From contig NZ_JACAFQ010000012.1 of the NCBI RefSeq assembly GCF_015354575.1, positions 1 to 64,000 of the forward strand: a stretch of DNA of 64,000 nucleotides. Direction: 5' to 3'. Below the pieces are notes generated by a model. It was not told where the DNA came from. It was given only the letters and a program-made list of their open reading frames with translations, and did not search any database. Positions 1 to 9,872 of this stretch are shown here, in pieces; within the stretch, counting starts at the first letter, position 1, and each line of letters starts with the position of its first letter. Both the position numbers and the translations under genes were made by a program. The stretch is from Pseudomonas sp. UFMG81 (GTDB lineage: Bacteria; Pseudomonadota; Gammaproteobacteria; Pseudomonadales; Pseudomonadaceae).

Positions 1-39
1 GGACCGGGTGGTCGGGGGAAAAGTGGCTGGGGGTGGTCA
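1..39 (-). CDS. Possible 5' end of a gene cut by the window edge
   Basis: A minus-strand ATG at 39 opens 13 codons (MTTPSHFSPDHPV) before the left edge. Eleven of the twelve codons after the ATG end in G or C, as in the real genes here, which is the only support for coding. No clear Shine-Dalgarno is visible (GGCGAG lies about 9 bases upstream). It would be transcribed away from thiC in the same direction, beyond the REP pair at 97-201. Too short to assign a family. Confidence 0.3.
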
Positions 40-96
40 TGATGGCGCTCGCCGGAATTATTGTGGGTGTTTTTGGCGAGGACTGCGTCCTCGTAT

Positions 97-201
97 CGCG
101 GCACAAGGCCGCTCCTACAGGGACCGCGCCGACCTTGATCACGCGCAATCCCTGTAGGAGCGGCCTCGTGCCGCGAAAGGGCCGCAGAGCGGCCCCCTTT
201 T
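97..201. repeat. REP pair, TGTAGGAGCGGCC family
   Basis: Two inverted copies (about 97-122 and 149-176) of the CGCGGCACAAGGCCGCTCC motif, followed by a GGGCCGC/GCGGCCC hairpin at 179-197. It lies just downstream of the thiC stop and may act as a 3' stabilising or terminating structure. Confidence 0.85.
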
Positions 202-205
202 CTTG

Positions 206-2343
<2,138 letters not shown>

Positions 2344-2510
2344 AGAACCTGCGCAGTCTAAGCTGGAGTGGTCGGCAAAGCCAAGCGGCTATTTGCGGGC
2401 ATGACAAATGGCATGAACAGTGGATTGTTGATGCAGGCGCGCGGCACTACACTGGCCCACCGCTCGATACCCGACAGTACAGTAATTAAAACTCGATCAA
2501 GGATTGCCCT

Positions 2511-3944
2511 ATGCTGCGCAAACTCTCACTGGCGATTGCCGTGTCTTGTGCGACCCACGGAGTGGCGTGGGCAGTGGATACGCCCACCACGATCAAGACC
2601 GACCTGGTCAGCGTCTACCAGGAAGCGGTCGACAACAACGCCGACCTGGCCGCCGCTCGCGCCGACTACGGCGCCCGCCGCGAAGTGGTGCCCCAGGCCC
2701 GCGCCGGCTTGCTGCCCAACCTGTCGGCCGGCGCCGAAATGCTCAACACCCGCACCAAGCTGGACGAGCCGTCGATCACCTCCAACCGCAGCGGCAACTC
2801 CTGGAGCGCGACCCTGGCGCAACCGATCTTCCGTGCCGACCGCTGGTTCCAGCTGCAAGCCGCCGAAGCCGTCAACGAGCAGGCCGCGCTGGAGCTGTCG
2901 GCGACTGAACAGAACCTGATCCTGCAAACCGCCGAGAACTATTTCGCGGTACTGCGCGCCCAGGACAACCTGGCCTCCACCAAAGCCGAGGAAGCGGCCT
3001 TCAAGCGCCAGCTGGACCAGTCCAACGAGCGCTTCGACGTCGGCCTTTCGGACAAGACCGACGTGCTGCAATCGCAAGCCAGCTACGACACCGCCCGGGC
3101 CAACCGCATCATCGCCGAGCGCCAGGTGCAGGACGCCTTCGAAGCCCTGATCACCCTGACCAACCGCCAGTACAGCTCGATCCAGGGCGTGGTCCACACC
3201 CTGCCGATACAGGTGCCCACCCCCAACGACGCGACAGCCTGGGTCGAGACCGCCGGGCGCCAGAACCTCAACCTGCTGGCCACCAACTACGCAGTCGATG
3301 CCGCCCAGGAGACCCTGCGCCAGCGCAAGGCCGGCCATGCGCCGACCCTCGATGCGGTGGCCAAGTACCAGAAGGGCGACAACGACAGCCTCGGCTTCAC
3401 CAACCCTGCGCAGAATGGCATCCGCTACGGCGGCGATGTGGAGCAGACCAGCGTCGGCTTGCAGCTGAACATTCCGATCTACAGCGGCGGTTTGACCAGT
3501 TCGCAAGTGCGCGAAGCCTATTCGCGCCTGAGCCAGAGCGAGCAGCAGCGCGAAAGCCTGCGCCGCCAGGTGGTGGAGAACACCCGCAACCTGCACCGCG
3601 CGGTGAATACCGATGTCGAGCAGGTGCAGGCGCGCAAGCAGTCGATCGTCTCCAACCAGAGTGCGCTGGAGGCCACCGAGATCGGCTACCAGGTGGGTAC
3701 CCGCAATATCGTCGACGTGCTGGATGCGCAGCGCCAGCTGTACACCTCGGTGCGCGACTACAACAACAGCCGCTATGACTACATCCTCGACAACCTGCGC
3801 CTGAAGCAGGCGGCGGGGACGCTGAGCCCGCAGGACCTGCAGGACCTGGGGCGGTACTTGAAGGCCGACTACAACCCGGACAAGGACTTCCTGCCACCGG
3901 ACCTGGCAGCGGCAGCGGCGAAGAACTTCGAACGCAGGCCCTGA
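2511..3944 (+). CDS. TolC family outer membrane efflux channel
   Basis: 477-residue outer membrane factor that would form the trimeric exit duct of a tripartite efflux pump or type I secretion system. It has a signal peptide (hydrophobic core about residues 6-20, likely cut after VAWA) followed by the two repeated long-helix halves typical of TolC, with LRAQDNLASTKAEE in the first half and YQVGTRNIVDVLDAQ in the second, the latter being a very well conserved TolC-family segment. It stands alone with no adjacent inner membrane transporter or adaptor, as does the housekeeping TolC of enterics, so its partners are probably encoded elsewhere. Member of the TolC rather than the OprM branch by overall look. 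Confidence 0.92.
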   Translation: MLRKLSLAIAVSCATHGVAWAVDTPTTIKTDLVSVYQEAVDNNADLAAARADYGARREVVPQARAGLLPNLSAGAEMLNTRTKLDEPSITSNRSGNSWSATLAQPIFRADRWFQLQAAEAVNEQAALELSATEQNLILQTAENYFAVLRAQDNLASTKAEEAAFKRQLDQSNERFDVGLSDKTDVLQSQASYDTARANRIIAERQVQDAFEALITLTNRQYSSIQGVVHTLPIQVPTPNDATAWVETAGRQNLNLLATNYAVDAAQETLRQRKAGHAPTLDAVAKYQKGDNDSLGFTNPAQNGIRYGGDVEQTSVGLQLNIPIYSGGLTSSQVREAYSRLSQSEQQRESLRRQVVENTRNLHRAVNTDVEQVQARKQSIVSNQSALEATEIGYQVGTRNIVDVLDAQRQLYTSVRDYNNSRYDYILDNLRLKQAAGTLSPQDLQDLGRYLKADYNPDKDFLPPDLAAAAAKNFERRP

Positions 3945-3960
3945 AGCAGAAGCGAGCTTC

Positions 3961-4048
3961 GTGGGAGCGGGCTTGCCCCGCGATAGCGCCCGATCAGGCA
4001 GTGATGTCGTCTGGTCGGATGCTATCGCGGGGCAAGCCCGCTCCCACG
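3961..4048. repeat. REP pair, GTGGGAGCGGGCTTGCCCCG family
   Basis: Perfect inverted arms GTGGGAGCGGGCTTGCCCCG at 3961 and its complement ending at 4048, with a 30-odd-base spacer. It sits between the convergent tolC-like and waaA genes and may serve as a bidirectional transcript end. Confidence 0.9.
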
Positions 4049-4064
4049 AGTACCGACAGGCTCA

Positions 4065-5339
4065 TCATCGGCTCAGCAGTCGCCCGAGCCCATCCAGCAA
4101 CCGCTGCAACGCCCCCTGGTTGGCCTGCATCACCGCCCTGCCCGCCTCGCCCATGCGCCGGGCGTCCTGCGGCAACTCGACCAGCCGGCGCACCGCGCCC
4201 GCCAACCCTTGCGCGTCATCCACCTGCTGCAACGCCCCCGCCTCGCGCAGCATCGCGCTGATCTCGAGGAAGTTGAACACATGCGGCCCCATCAGCACCG
4301 GCAGCGCCAGCGCCGCCGGTTCCAGCGGGTTGTGCCCGCCAGTCGGTACCAGGCTGCCACCGACGAAGGCGATGTCGGCCAGGGCGTAGAGGAACAGCAA
4401 CTCACCCATGGTGTCGCCCAGCAGCACCTGGGTCTGCGCCTCGACCGCATCACCAACCGAACGACGCACCGTGGCGAACCGCTCGCTGCACAGCGCATGC
4501 ACCGCAGCGAAACGCTCGGGGTGGCGTGGCACCAGGATCAGCAACGCATCGCTGTGCACCTCGAGCAGCTGTCGATGGGCGTCGAGGATCAACGCATCCT
4601 CGCCGTCATGGGTGCTGGCAGCGATCCACACCGGCCGCTGCGTTGCACCCCACTGCTCACGCAGGGCTCTGGCACGCGGCAGCAGTTGGTCATCGACCTT
4701 GAGGTCGAACTTGATCGAGCCGGTTACCTGCACGCATTCACGGCGGGCACCCAGGTCGCGAAAACGCTGGGCCTCGGTCTCGGTCTGCACGGCGATCAGG
4801 CTCATCGCTTCGAGCATCGGCCGGGTCAGGCCGGCGAAACGCGCATAGCCGCGCGCCGAGCGCGCCGACAGCCTTGCATTGGCCAAGGCCACCGGGATGC
4901 CGCGCTTGGCGCACTGGTGGATATGGTTCGGCCACAGCTCGGTCTCCATGATGACCCCAAGCTTCGGGCGCACCTGGTCGAGAAAGCGCCCCGCCGCCCA
5001 CGGCAGGTCGTAGGGCAGGTAGCAGTGTTGCACCCGCGGCTCGCCTGCGAACATCGCGCGAATACGCTCCGAACCGGTCGGGGTCATGCAGGTCAGGGTG
5101 ATCGGCAGGTCCGGGTACTGCTTGAGCAAGGCGCGCACCAGCGGCGCGGCGGCGATACTCTCGCCCACCGACACCGCGTGCACCCAGATCCCACCCTGGC
5201 GCATCGGCGGCAGCTGGCAGGCGAAGCGCTCGGCGATGCGCGCACGGTACGCCGGCGCCTTGCGCCCACGCAGGAACAGGCGCAGCGCAACCAGCGGCAG
5301 GCCCAGGTGAAACAGCAGGGAGTAGAGAGTTCTGTTCAT
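4065..5339 (-). CDS. waaA: 3-deoxy-D-manno-octulosonic acid transferase (Kdo transferase)
   Basis: Transfers Kdo from CMP-Kdo to the lipid A precursor, the first committed step of LPS inner core assembly, at the cytoplasmic face of the inner membrane. The protein is 424 residues, the usual length. It starts MNRTLYSLLFHLGLPLV with one N-terminal membrane anchor, then GGIWVHAVSVGES (the family signature near residue 50) and C-terminal GT-B motifs including GGSLVPTGGHNPLEPA. The ATG at 5339 was chosen because the longer frame has no family homology. It lies alone, convergent with the tolC-like gene, and its neighbour upstream is a LysR gene in the same direction ending 12 bases away. Confidence 0.97.
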   Translation of the reverse strand: MNRTLYSLLFHLGLPLVALRLFLRGRKAPAYRARIAERFACQLPPMRQGGIWVHAVSVGESIAAAPLVRALLKQYPDLPITLTCMTPTGSERIRAMFAGEPRVQHCYLPYDLPWAAGRFLDQVRPKLGVIMETELWPNHIHQCAKRGIPVALANARLSARSARGYARFAGLTRPMLEAMSLIAVQTETEAQRFRDLGARRECVQVTGSIKFDLKVDDQLLPRARALREQWGATQRPVWIAASTHDGEDALILDAHRQLLEVHSDALLILVPRHPERFAAVHALCSERFATVRRSVGDAVEAQTQVLLGDTMGELLFLYALADIAFVGGSLVPTGGHNPLEPAALALPVLMGPHVFNFLEISAMLREAGALQQVDDAQGLAGAVRRLVELPQDARRMGEAGRAVMQANQGALQRLLDGLGRLLSR

Positions 5340-5350
5340 GGCGGCGGAGT

Positions 5351-6241
5351 TTACCCGATCGCACGCAGGTGCACCGCAAAGCGCTCGGCCAACCACTGCG
5401 CGGCGGGCCCCAACGGCTCATCCCGGCGCCAGGCGAGCTCCGCCACCAGCGCCGGCGGGCGCCATTCGCTGTCCAGTTCGACCATCTGCGCCTGGTAGGT
5501 GGGGTACTGCACCACGTGCCGTGGCAGCCAGGCCCAGCCCAGGCCGCGCATCAGCAGCTCGGCCATGGCGTAGAAACTGTCGGCGCGCCAGACCTGCGGG
5601 CTGATCGCCTCGCCGCCTGGGTAGCCGCTCTGCTGCGGGGTGATCAGCAATTGACGATGCCGCGCCAGCTGTTGCCGGCTGGCCTTGCCCTGCCCCGCCA
5701 GCGGATGACCGATCGCACACACGGTGACCATCTCGACGCTGCCCAGGGCGCGCCGCTCCAGCGAGCTGGGGATGCTTTCGTGGTGGAAGAACAGGCCCAG
5801 GTCGGCGCGCCTTTCCACCAACTTGCGCGCCACATCGCCCTGGGCGCCGCTGGCCAGTTGCACTTCCAGGTAGGGGAAGTGGGCCGCCAGTTCGTCGAGG
5901 CTGTCGATCACCGGCTGGTAAGGCATGGCCTCGTCCTGGGCTACCCGCAGCAACGCCTCCTGCCCGCGCATCAGGGCCAGCGCCCGTCCGTCCAGGCGCT
6001 CGCACTGGCGCAGCAGTTCACGGGCATCCTCCAGCAGTGCCGCCCCGCTTTCGGTCAGGCGCGGCTGGCGGCCACTGCTGCGTTCGAACAGGGTCACGCC
6101 CAGGTCCGTTTCGAGCAGGGCAATGGCGTTGCTCACCGCCGACTGCGCCTTGCGCTGCTCACGCGCCACGGCGGAGAACGAGCGCAGCTCGGCGGTGCGC
6201 ACGAACAGGCGCAACTGCTCCAGGTTCCAGTGCTCGGTCAT
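5351..6241 (-). CDS. LysR family transcriptional regulator
   Basis: A 296-residue LysR-type regulator. The N-terminal winged helix-turn-helix is clear (WNLEQLRLFVRTAELRSFSA and AQSAVSNAIALLETDLGVTLFER), followed by a periplasmic-binding-fold effector domain. It is divergent from the SMR efflux gene at 6331 and probably controls it and itself, since a perfect palindrome with an ATC-N9-GAT core lies in the gap (6247-6269). The start at 6241 (MTEHWNLEQ) fits the family; an alternative ATG at 6259 would add six residues and would place the start codon inside the palindrome. The inducing ligand cannot be told from the sequence. Confidence 0.93.
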   Translation of the reverse strand: MTEHWNLEQLRLFVRTAELRSFSAVAREQRKAQSAVSNAIALLETDLGVTLFERSSGRQPRLTESGAALLEDARELLRQCERLDGRALALMRGQEALLRVAQDEAMPYQPVIDSLDELAAHFPYLEVQLASGAQGDVARKLVERRADLGLFFHHESIPSSLERRALGSVEMVTVCAIGHPLAGQGKASRQQLARHRQLLITPQQSGYPGGEAISPQVWRADSFYAMAELLMRGLGWAWLPRHVVQYPTYQAQMVELDSEWRPPALVAELAWRRDEPLGPAAQWLAERFAVHLRAIG

Positions 6242-6246
6242 GACCA

Positions 6247-6269
6247 ACCTATCTCCCATACAGATAGGT
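6247..6269. promoter_or_regulatory. Probable LysR operator between lysR and SMR genes
   Basis: Perfect 8-base inverted repeat ACCTATCT-N7-AGATAGGT. Its core reads ATC-N9-GAT and contains T-N11-A, the classical LysR-type box. It lies 5 bases before the regulator start and about 60 bases before the SMR start, so binding would cover the regulator's own translation start region. Confidence 0.75.
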
Positions 6270-6330
6270 AATGACTTTACCGCATCCGAAGATCCCCTAG
6301 AATGCCCAGCCAGCAACGGAGGAACCGACC

Positions 6331-6663
6331 ATGAACGCCTATACCTATCTCGCCATCGCCATCTGCGCCGAAGTCATCGCCACCGCCTCCATGAAGGCGG
6401 TCAAGGGTTTCAGCACGCCGCTGCCGCTGTTGCTGATGATCTGTGGCTATGGCGTGGCGTTCTGGATGCTCACCCTGGTGGTGCGCAGCATCCCGGTGGG
6501 CATCGCCTACGCCATCTGGTCGGGGCTGGGGATCGTGCTGATCAGCATCGTTGCGCTGGTGATCTATGGGCAGAAGCTGGATGTACCGGCGATGCTGGGC
6601 ATGGCCATGATCGTGGGCGGGGTGGTGGTGATCCAGGTGTTCTCCAACACGGCCGGGCATTGA
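6331..6663 (+). CDS. SMR family multidrug efflux protein (EmrE-like)
   Basis: 110-residue four-helix inner membrane protein of the small multidrug resistance family, a proton-coupled dimeric exporter of cationic compounds. The essential membrane glutamate (E14 in the motif AEVIAT) and the IPVGIAYAIWSGLGIVLIS signature of helix 3 are present. The match is closer to EmrE (GIAYAIWSG, IYGQKLDVPAMLGM) than to the guanidinium exporter Gdx/SugE as I remember those sequences, so quaternary ammonium export is the likelier role. It is divergent from the LysR gene and followed by a REP pair. Confidence 0.92.
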   Translation: MNAYTYLAIAICAEVIATASMKAVKGFSTPLPLLLMICGYGVAFWMLTLVVRSIPVGIAYAIWSGLGIVLISIVALVIYGQKLDVPAMLGMAMIVGGVVVIQVFSNTAGH

Positions 6664-6665
6664 GT

Positions 6666-6737
6666 GTGGGAGCGGGCTTGCCCCGCGATGACGATGGCAG
6701 GGTTGCCTACCTGATCGCGGGGCAAGCCCGCTCCCAC
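6666..6737. repeat. REP pair, GTGGGAGCGGGCTTGCCCCG family
   Basis: Inverted arms GTGGGAGCGGGCTTGCCCCG and complement about 30 bases apart, starting 3 bases after the SMR stop codon. Confidence 0.9.
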
Positions 6738-6797
6738 GACCAGCACGATCCCACTGTCTGTATACTGCGCACCTGTCCCAGCTTTTGAGGTGCCCGC

Positions 6798-7973
6798 ATG
6801 CCATCCGCCATTTCCACCGACGTGCTGATCGTCGGTGCCGGGGTCGCCGGCCTCTGGCTCAACGCCCGCCTGCGCAAGCAAGGCTATTCCACCGTGCTGG
6901 TGGAGCGCGCCAGCCTCGGCGGCGAGCAGACCATCAAGTCCCAGGGCATCATCCACGGCGGCACCAAGTATGCGCTGCATGGCGCCCTCACCGGTGCATC
7001 CGAAGCCATCGCCGACATGCCGCGCCGCTGGCGCGAAGCCCTCGCCGGCAGCGGCGAGCTCGACCTGACTGGCACCCGCCTGCTGTCCGACGCCCACTAC
7101 CTGTGGTCCCCCGGCACCTTGGCCGGCAACCTCACCAGTTTCTTCGCCAGCAAGGCCGTGCGCGGCCGGGTCGACCAGGTCAAGGGCGAGCAACTGCCAC
7201 CGGCCCTGCAGGACCGCGCCTTCAAGGGCAAGGTGTATCGCCTGGCCGAACTGGTCATCGATGTGCCCAGCCTGCTGGCCAACCTGGCGCAACTGGCCGG
7301 TGACAGCCTGCTGGCCGGCGAACGCATCGAGCCGCTGCGCGAAGGCGACGAGCTGGTCGGGCTGGTGGTCGATGGCCGCGAGATCCGCGCCCAACGCATC
7401 GTGCTCAGCGCTGGCAGCGGCACTGAAGACCTGCTGCACGCACTGGGGCTGTCGCAGCCGGCCATGCAGCGCCGGCCACTGCACATGGTGTTGGCCAAAG
7501 GCCCCAACCTCAAGCCGCTGTACGCCCACTGCCTGGGCGGCGGGCCCAAGCCGCGCATCACCATAACCACCCACCCGGCCGCCGATGGCCAGTGGGTGTG
7601 GTACCTGGGCGGCGACCTGGCCGAGGCCGACGGCGTCGCCCGCGACCCGGCCGCGCAGATCGCCGCGGCACAAAAGGAAGTCGCCGGCCTGCTGCCCTGG
7701 GTCGATCAAGACCTGGTGCGCTGGGCCACCCTGCGCATCGATCGCGCAGAACCCGCGCAATCGGGCCTGGTGCGCCCGGACAACGCCTTCCTCGCCGAGC
7801 AACAGCGCCTGCTGGTGGGCTGGCCGACCAAGCTGGCCCTGGCGCCGGACTTCGCCGACCGCGTACTGGCCAGCTTCGAGCGCGACGGCATTCGCCCAGC
7901 GGCCCACCCCGAACTTGCCGACCTGCCACGCCCGCCCCTGGGCGTGCCGGCCTGGGAGCAATTGCTGCCATGA
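6798..7973 (+). CDS. FAD-dependent oxidoreductase (DAO fold)
   Basis: 391-residue flavoprotein with an N-terminal Rossmann FAD motif VLIVGAGVAGLWLNARLR (residues about 8-25) and the second-glycine-rich pattern of the D-amino-acid oxidase/glycerol-3-phosphate dehydrogenase superfamily (GIIHGGTKYALHG). The substrate is not evident. Its stop overlaps the start of the aldo/keto reductase by 3 bases (ATGA), so the two are translationally coupled and probably act in one pathway. I do not recognise a specific gene name. Confidence 0.88.
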   Translation: MPSAISTDVLIVGAGVAGLWLNARLRKQGYSTVLVERASLGGEQTIKSQGIIHGGTKYALHGALTGASEAIADMPRRWREALAGSGELDLTGTRLLSDAHYLWSPGTLAGNLTSFFASKAVRGRVDQVKGEQLPPALQDRAFKGKVYRLAELVIDVPSLLANLAQLAGDSLLAGERIEPLREGDELVGLVVDGREIRAQRIVLSAGSGTEDLLHALGLSQPAMQRRPLHMVLAKGPNLKPLYAHCLGGGPKPRITITTHPAADGQWVWYLGGDLAEADGVARDPAAQIAAAQKEVAGLLPWVDQDLVRWATLRIDRAEPAQSGLVRPDNAFLAEQQRLLVGWPTKLALAPDFADRVLASFERDGIRPAAHPELADLPRPPLGVPAWEQLLP

Positions 7974-8782
7974 GCCTGCCGACCCTGCACGATCATCACC
8001 GCGCCCTGGGCAGCACCGGCCTGCGGGTGTCGCCACTGGGCCTGGGCACGGTCAAGCTCGGCCGCGACCAAGGCGTGAAGTACCCCAACGGCTTCACCAT
8101 CCCCGATGACCAGGCCGCCCGCCAGTTGATGGCCCAGGCCCGTGAGCTGGGCATCAACCTGATCGACACCGCCCCGGCCTATGGCCGTAGCGAGGAGCGC
8201 CTGGGCCCGCTGCTGCGCGGCCAGCGCGATGAGTGGGTGATCGTCAGCAAGGTCGGCGAAGAGTTCGACAACGGCCAATCGCACTTCGACTTCAGTGCAG
8301 CCCACACCCGTCGCTCGGTGGAACGCAGCCTGCAGCGCCTGGAAACCGACCGCATCGAACTGGTGCTGGTGCACTCCGACGGCAACGACCTGGCAATCCT
8401 AGAGCAGCAAGGGGTGTATGAAACCCTCGCGGCGCTCAAGCGCGAAGGCAAGATCCTCGGCTATGGTTTGTCAGGCAAGACCGTTGCGGGTGGCCTCAAA
8501 GCCCTGGAGCAGGGGGACTGCGCCATGGTCACCTACAACCTCAACGAGCAGGCGGAGCGCCCGGTGCTCGACTACGCTGCCGAACACGGTAAAGCCATCC
8601 TGGTGAAGAAAGCCCTCGCCAGCGGACACATCTGCCTGGCTCCCGGGGTCGACCCGGTGCAGGCCAGTTTCGAGTTGCTGTTTGCCCACCCGGGCGTGAG
8701 CAGTGCCATCGTCGGCACCATCAACCCGGTGCACCTGGCCCACAACGTGGCCACCGTCGCCCGCATCCTGGGCCGGCCCTGA
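7970..8782 (+). CDS. Aldo/keto reductase
   Basis: 270-residue TIM-barrel NADPH-dependent reductase. The start ATG at 7970 overlaps the preceding stop (ATGA). The catalytic tetrad of the family is visible: D and Y in LIDTAPAYGRSEERLG, K in VIVSKVG, H in LVLVHSDG; the C-terminal VGTINPVHL segment matches the NADP-binding region. It resembles the D-threo-aldose 1-dehydrogenase-like and YghZ-like branch that acts on small carbonyls. The coupled FAD oxidoreductase upstream suggests a shared substrate pathway, which I cannot name. Confidence 0.92.
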   Translation: MSLPTLHDHHRALGSTGLRVSPLGLGTVKLGRDQGVKYPNGFTIPDDQAARQLMAQARELGINLIDTAPAYGRSEERLGPLLRGQRDEWVIVSKVGEEFDNGQSHFDFSAAHTRRSVERSLQRLETDRIELVLVHSDGNDLAILEQQGVYETLAALKREGKILGYGLSGKTVAGGLKALEQGDCAMVTYNLNEQAERPVLDYAAEHGKAILVKKALASGHICLAPGVDPVQASFELLFAHPGVSSAIVGTINPVHLAHNVATVARILGRP

Positions 8783-8819
8783 GCCGCCCGGGCGGGGGCC
8801 CAACGCAAGGAGGAGCCTC

Positions 8820-9788
8820 GTGCCGCGTACGCTGATCCGCAAGAACCCGAGCAACTTCAAGACCCTGCCGCTGCATGTCGAGGCCACGCCCGACGGCCTG
8901 ACCTACCAGAGCATCGGCATGCCGTTGAACTTTACCCAGACCCTGCAGCGGCGCAAGGCCATCCAGCTCGCCGACCCGCAACGTTTCGTGGTCGAGCTGG
9001 CCAACCTGGGGGTCTCGGTGCGCCTCACCCTCAGTTGGCAAGGCCATGACTACTGGGTGCTGGTGCGCCAACGCCGCCAGGACCGCGGCGATGTGGTGCT
9101 CAAGCTGATTTCCGGCTACGTGCCGGCCCATGAGCTGAACCTGCCGCTGCTCACGGCCATTCAGGAAGTCGCCGAGGAGTGCCTGCTGGAAACCCCGGAA
9201 GGCTGGCTGGGCGGGCGTTTCAACGACACTTGGCTGCCGGCGCCCTACGCCGCCGCCCTGCACTACCGTGAAGCCCTGCCGTTCGTGCTGACGCCCGAGT
9301 CCGGTGCCGCGCGGCCGGTGCATTGCGCCAAGCTGATGCTGCTGGAGCGGCCCCGGGCCTACGTGCATCTGCCCACCGCCTCGCTGCAGCTGATCTATGA
9401 CCTGCGCCTGCAAGTGCCCCGGGAGGCCAAGCCGCTGAGCCTGTTCCATGTCGATGAACGGCTGGAGGGTGATCAGTTGGTCGCACGGCTGAACCGCAAG
9501 CGGCCAGACCTGTACCTGATGCCATTGAAGGATGGGCAGCCGCTGCCCGAGCTCTACACCCTGAAGAAGGATGAGTTGCTGCCGGCGAGCACCCGCGGGG
9601 TGTGGCTGGCCGAAAGCTTTGCCCGCCAGGACGGATGGGTGGTGAGGGATGAGCGGGTGCGTTGGAGGGATTGGCTGAAGCAGCAGGGGCTGGTGGAGCG
9701 CAAACGCGAACCTGCCGGCCACCTGCAGCGTTTCAGCGACAAGGCCCGCGAACTGCTGGAGCGAGCGCGGGGGACGCTGCACAAGTAG
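8820..9788 (+). CDS. Conserved Pseudomonas protein with a Nudix-like box, function unknown
   Basis: 322 residues, beginning at GTG 8820 directly behind a textbook AAGGAGGA Shine-Dalgarno; the longer ATG frame from 8703 overlaps the reductase gene and is not credible. No signal peptide or membrane segment. Around residues 99-122 it shows G-x5-E followed by QEVAEECLL, which resembles the Nudix box (GX5EX7REUXEEXGU) except that the spacing is two residues longer, R is Q, and the late G is missing. It could be a degenerate Nudix-fold protein. It probably belongs to the operon with the two upstream oxidoreductase genes (gap 37 bases). Confidence 0.85.
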   Translation: MPRTLIRKNPSNFKTLPLHVEATPDGLTYQSIGMPLNFTQTLQRRKAIQLADPQRFVVELANLGVSVRLTLSWQGHDYWVLVRQRRQDRGDVVLKLISGYVPAHELNLPLLTAIQEVAEECLLETPEGWLGGRFNDTWLPAPYAAALHYREALPFVLTPESGAARPVHCAKLMLLERPRAYVHLPTASLQLIYDLRLQVPREAKPLSLFHVDERLEGDQLVARLNRKRPDLYLMPLKDGQPLPELYTLKKDELLPASTRGVWLAESFARQDGWVVRDERVRWRDWLKQQGLVERKREPAGHLQRFSDKARELLERARGTLHK

Positions 9789-9820
9789 TCATGGGAACCA
9801 CTATCGTGCGCTGGTTTGCT

Positions 9821-9865
9821 GTAGGAGCGTGCAGGCTTGCCGGCGATGGGCCGCACAGCGGCCCC
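9821..9865. repeat. Single degenerate REP element
   Basis: GTAGGAGCGTGCAGGCTTGCC plus the following GGGCCGC/GCGGCCC hairpin (9848-9865) between the convergent Nudix-like gene and hldE. The T/G change and the inserted GCA make it a diverged copy. Confidence 0.65.
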
Positions 9866-9872
9866 AGTGACT

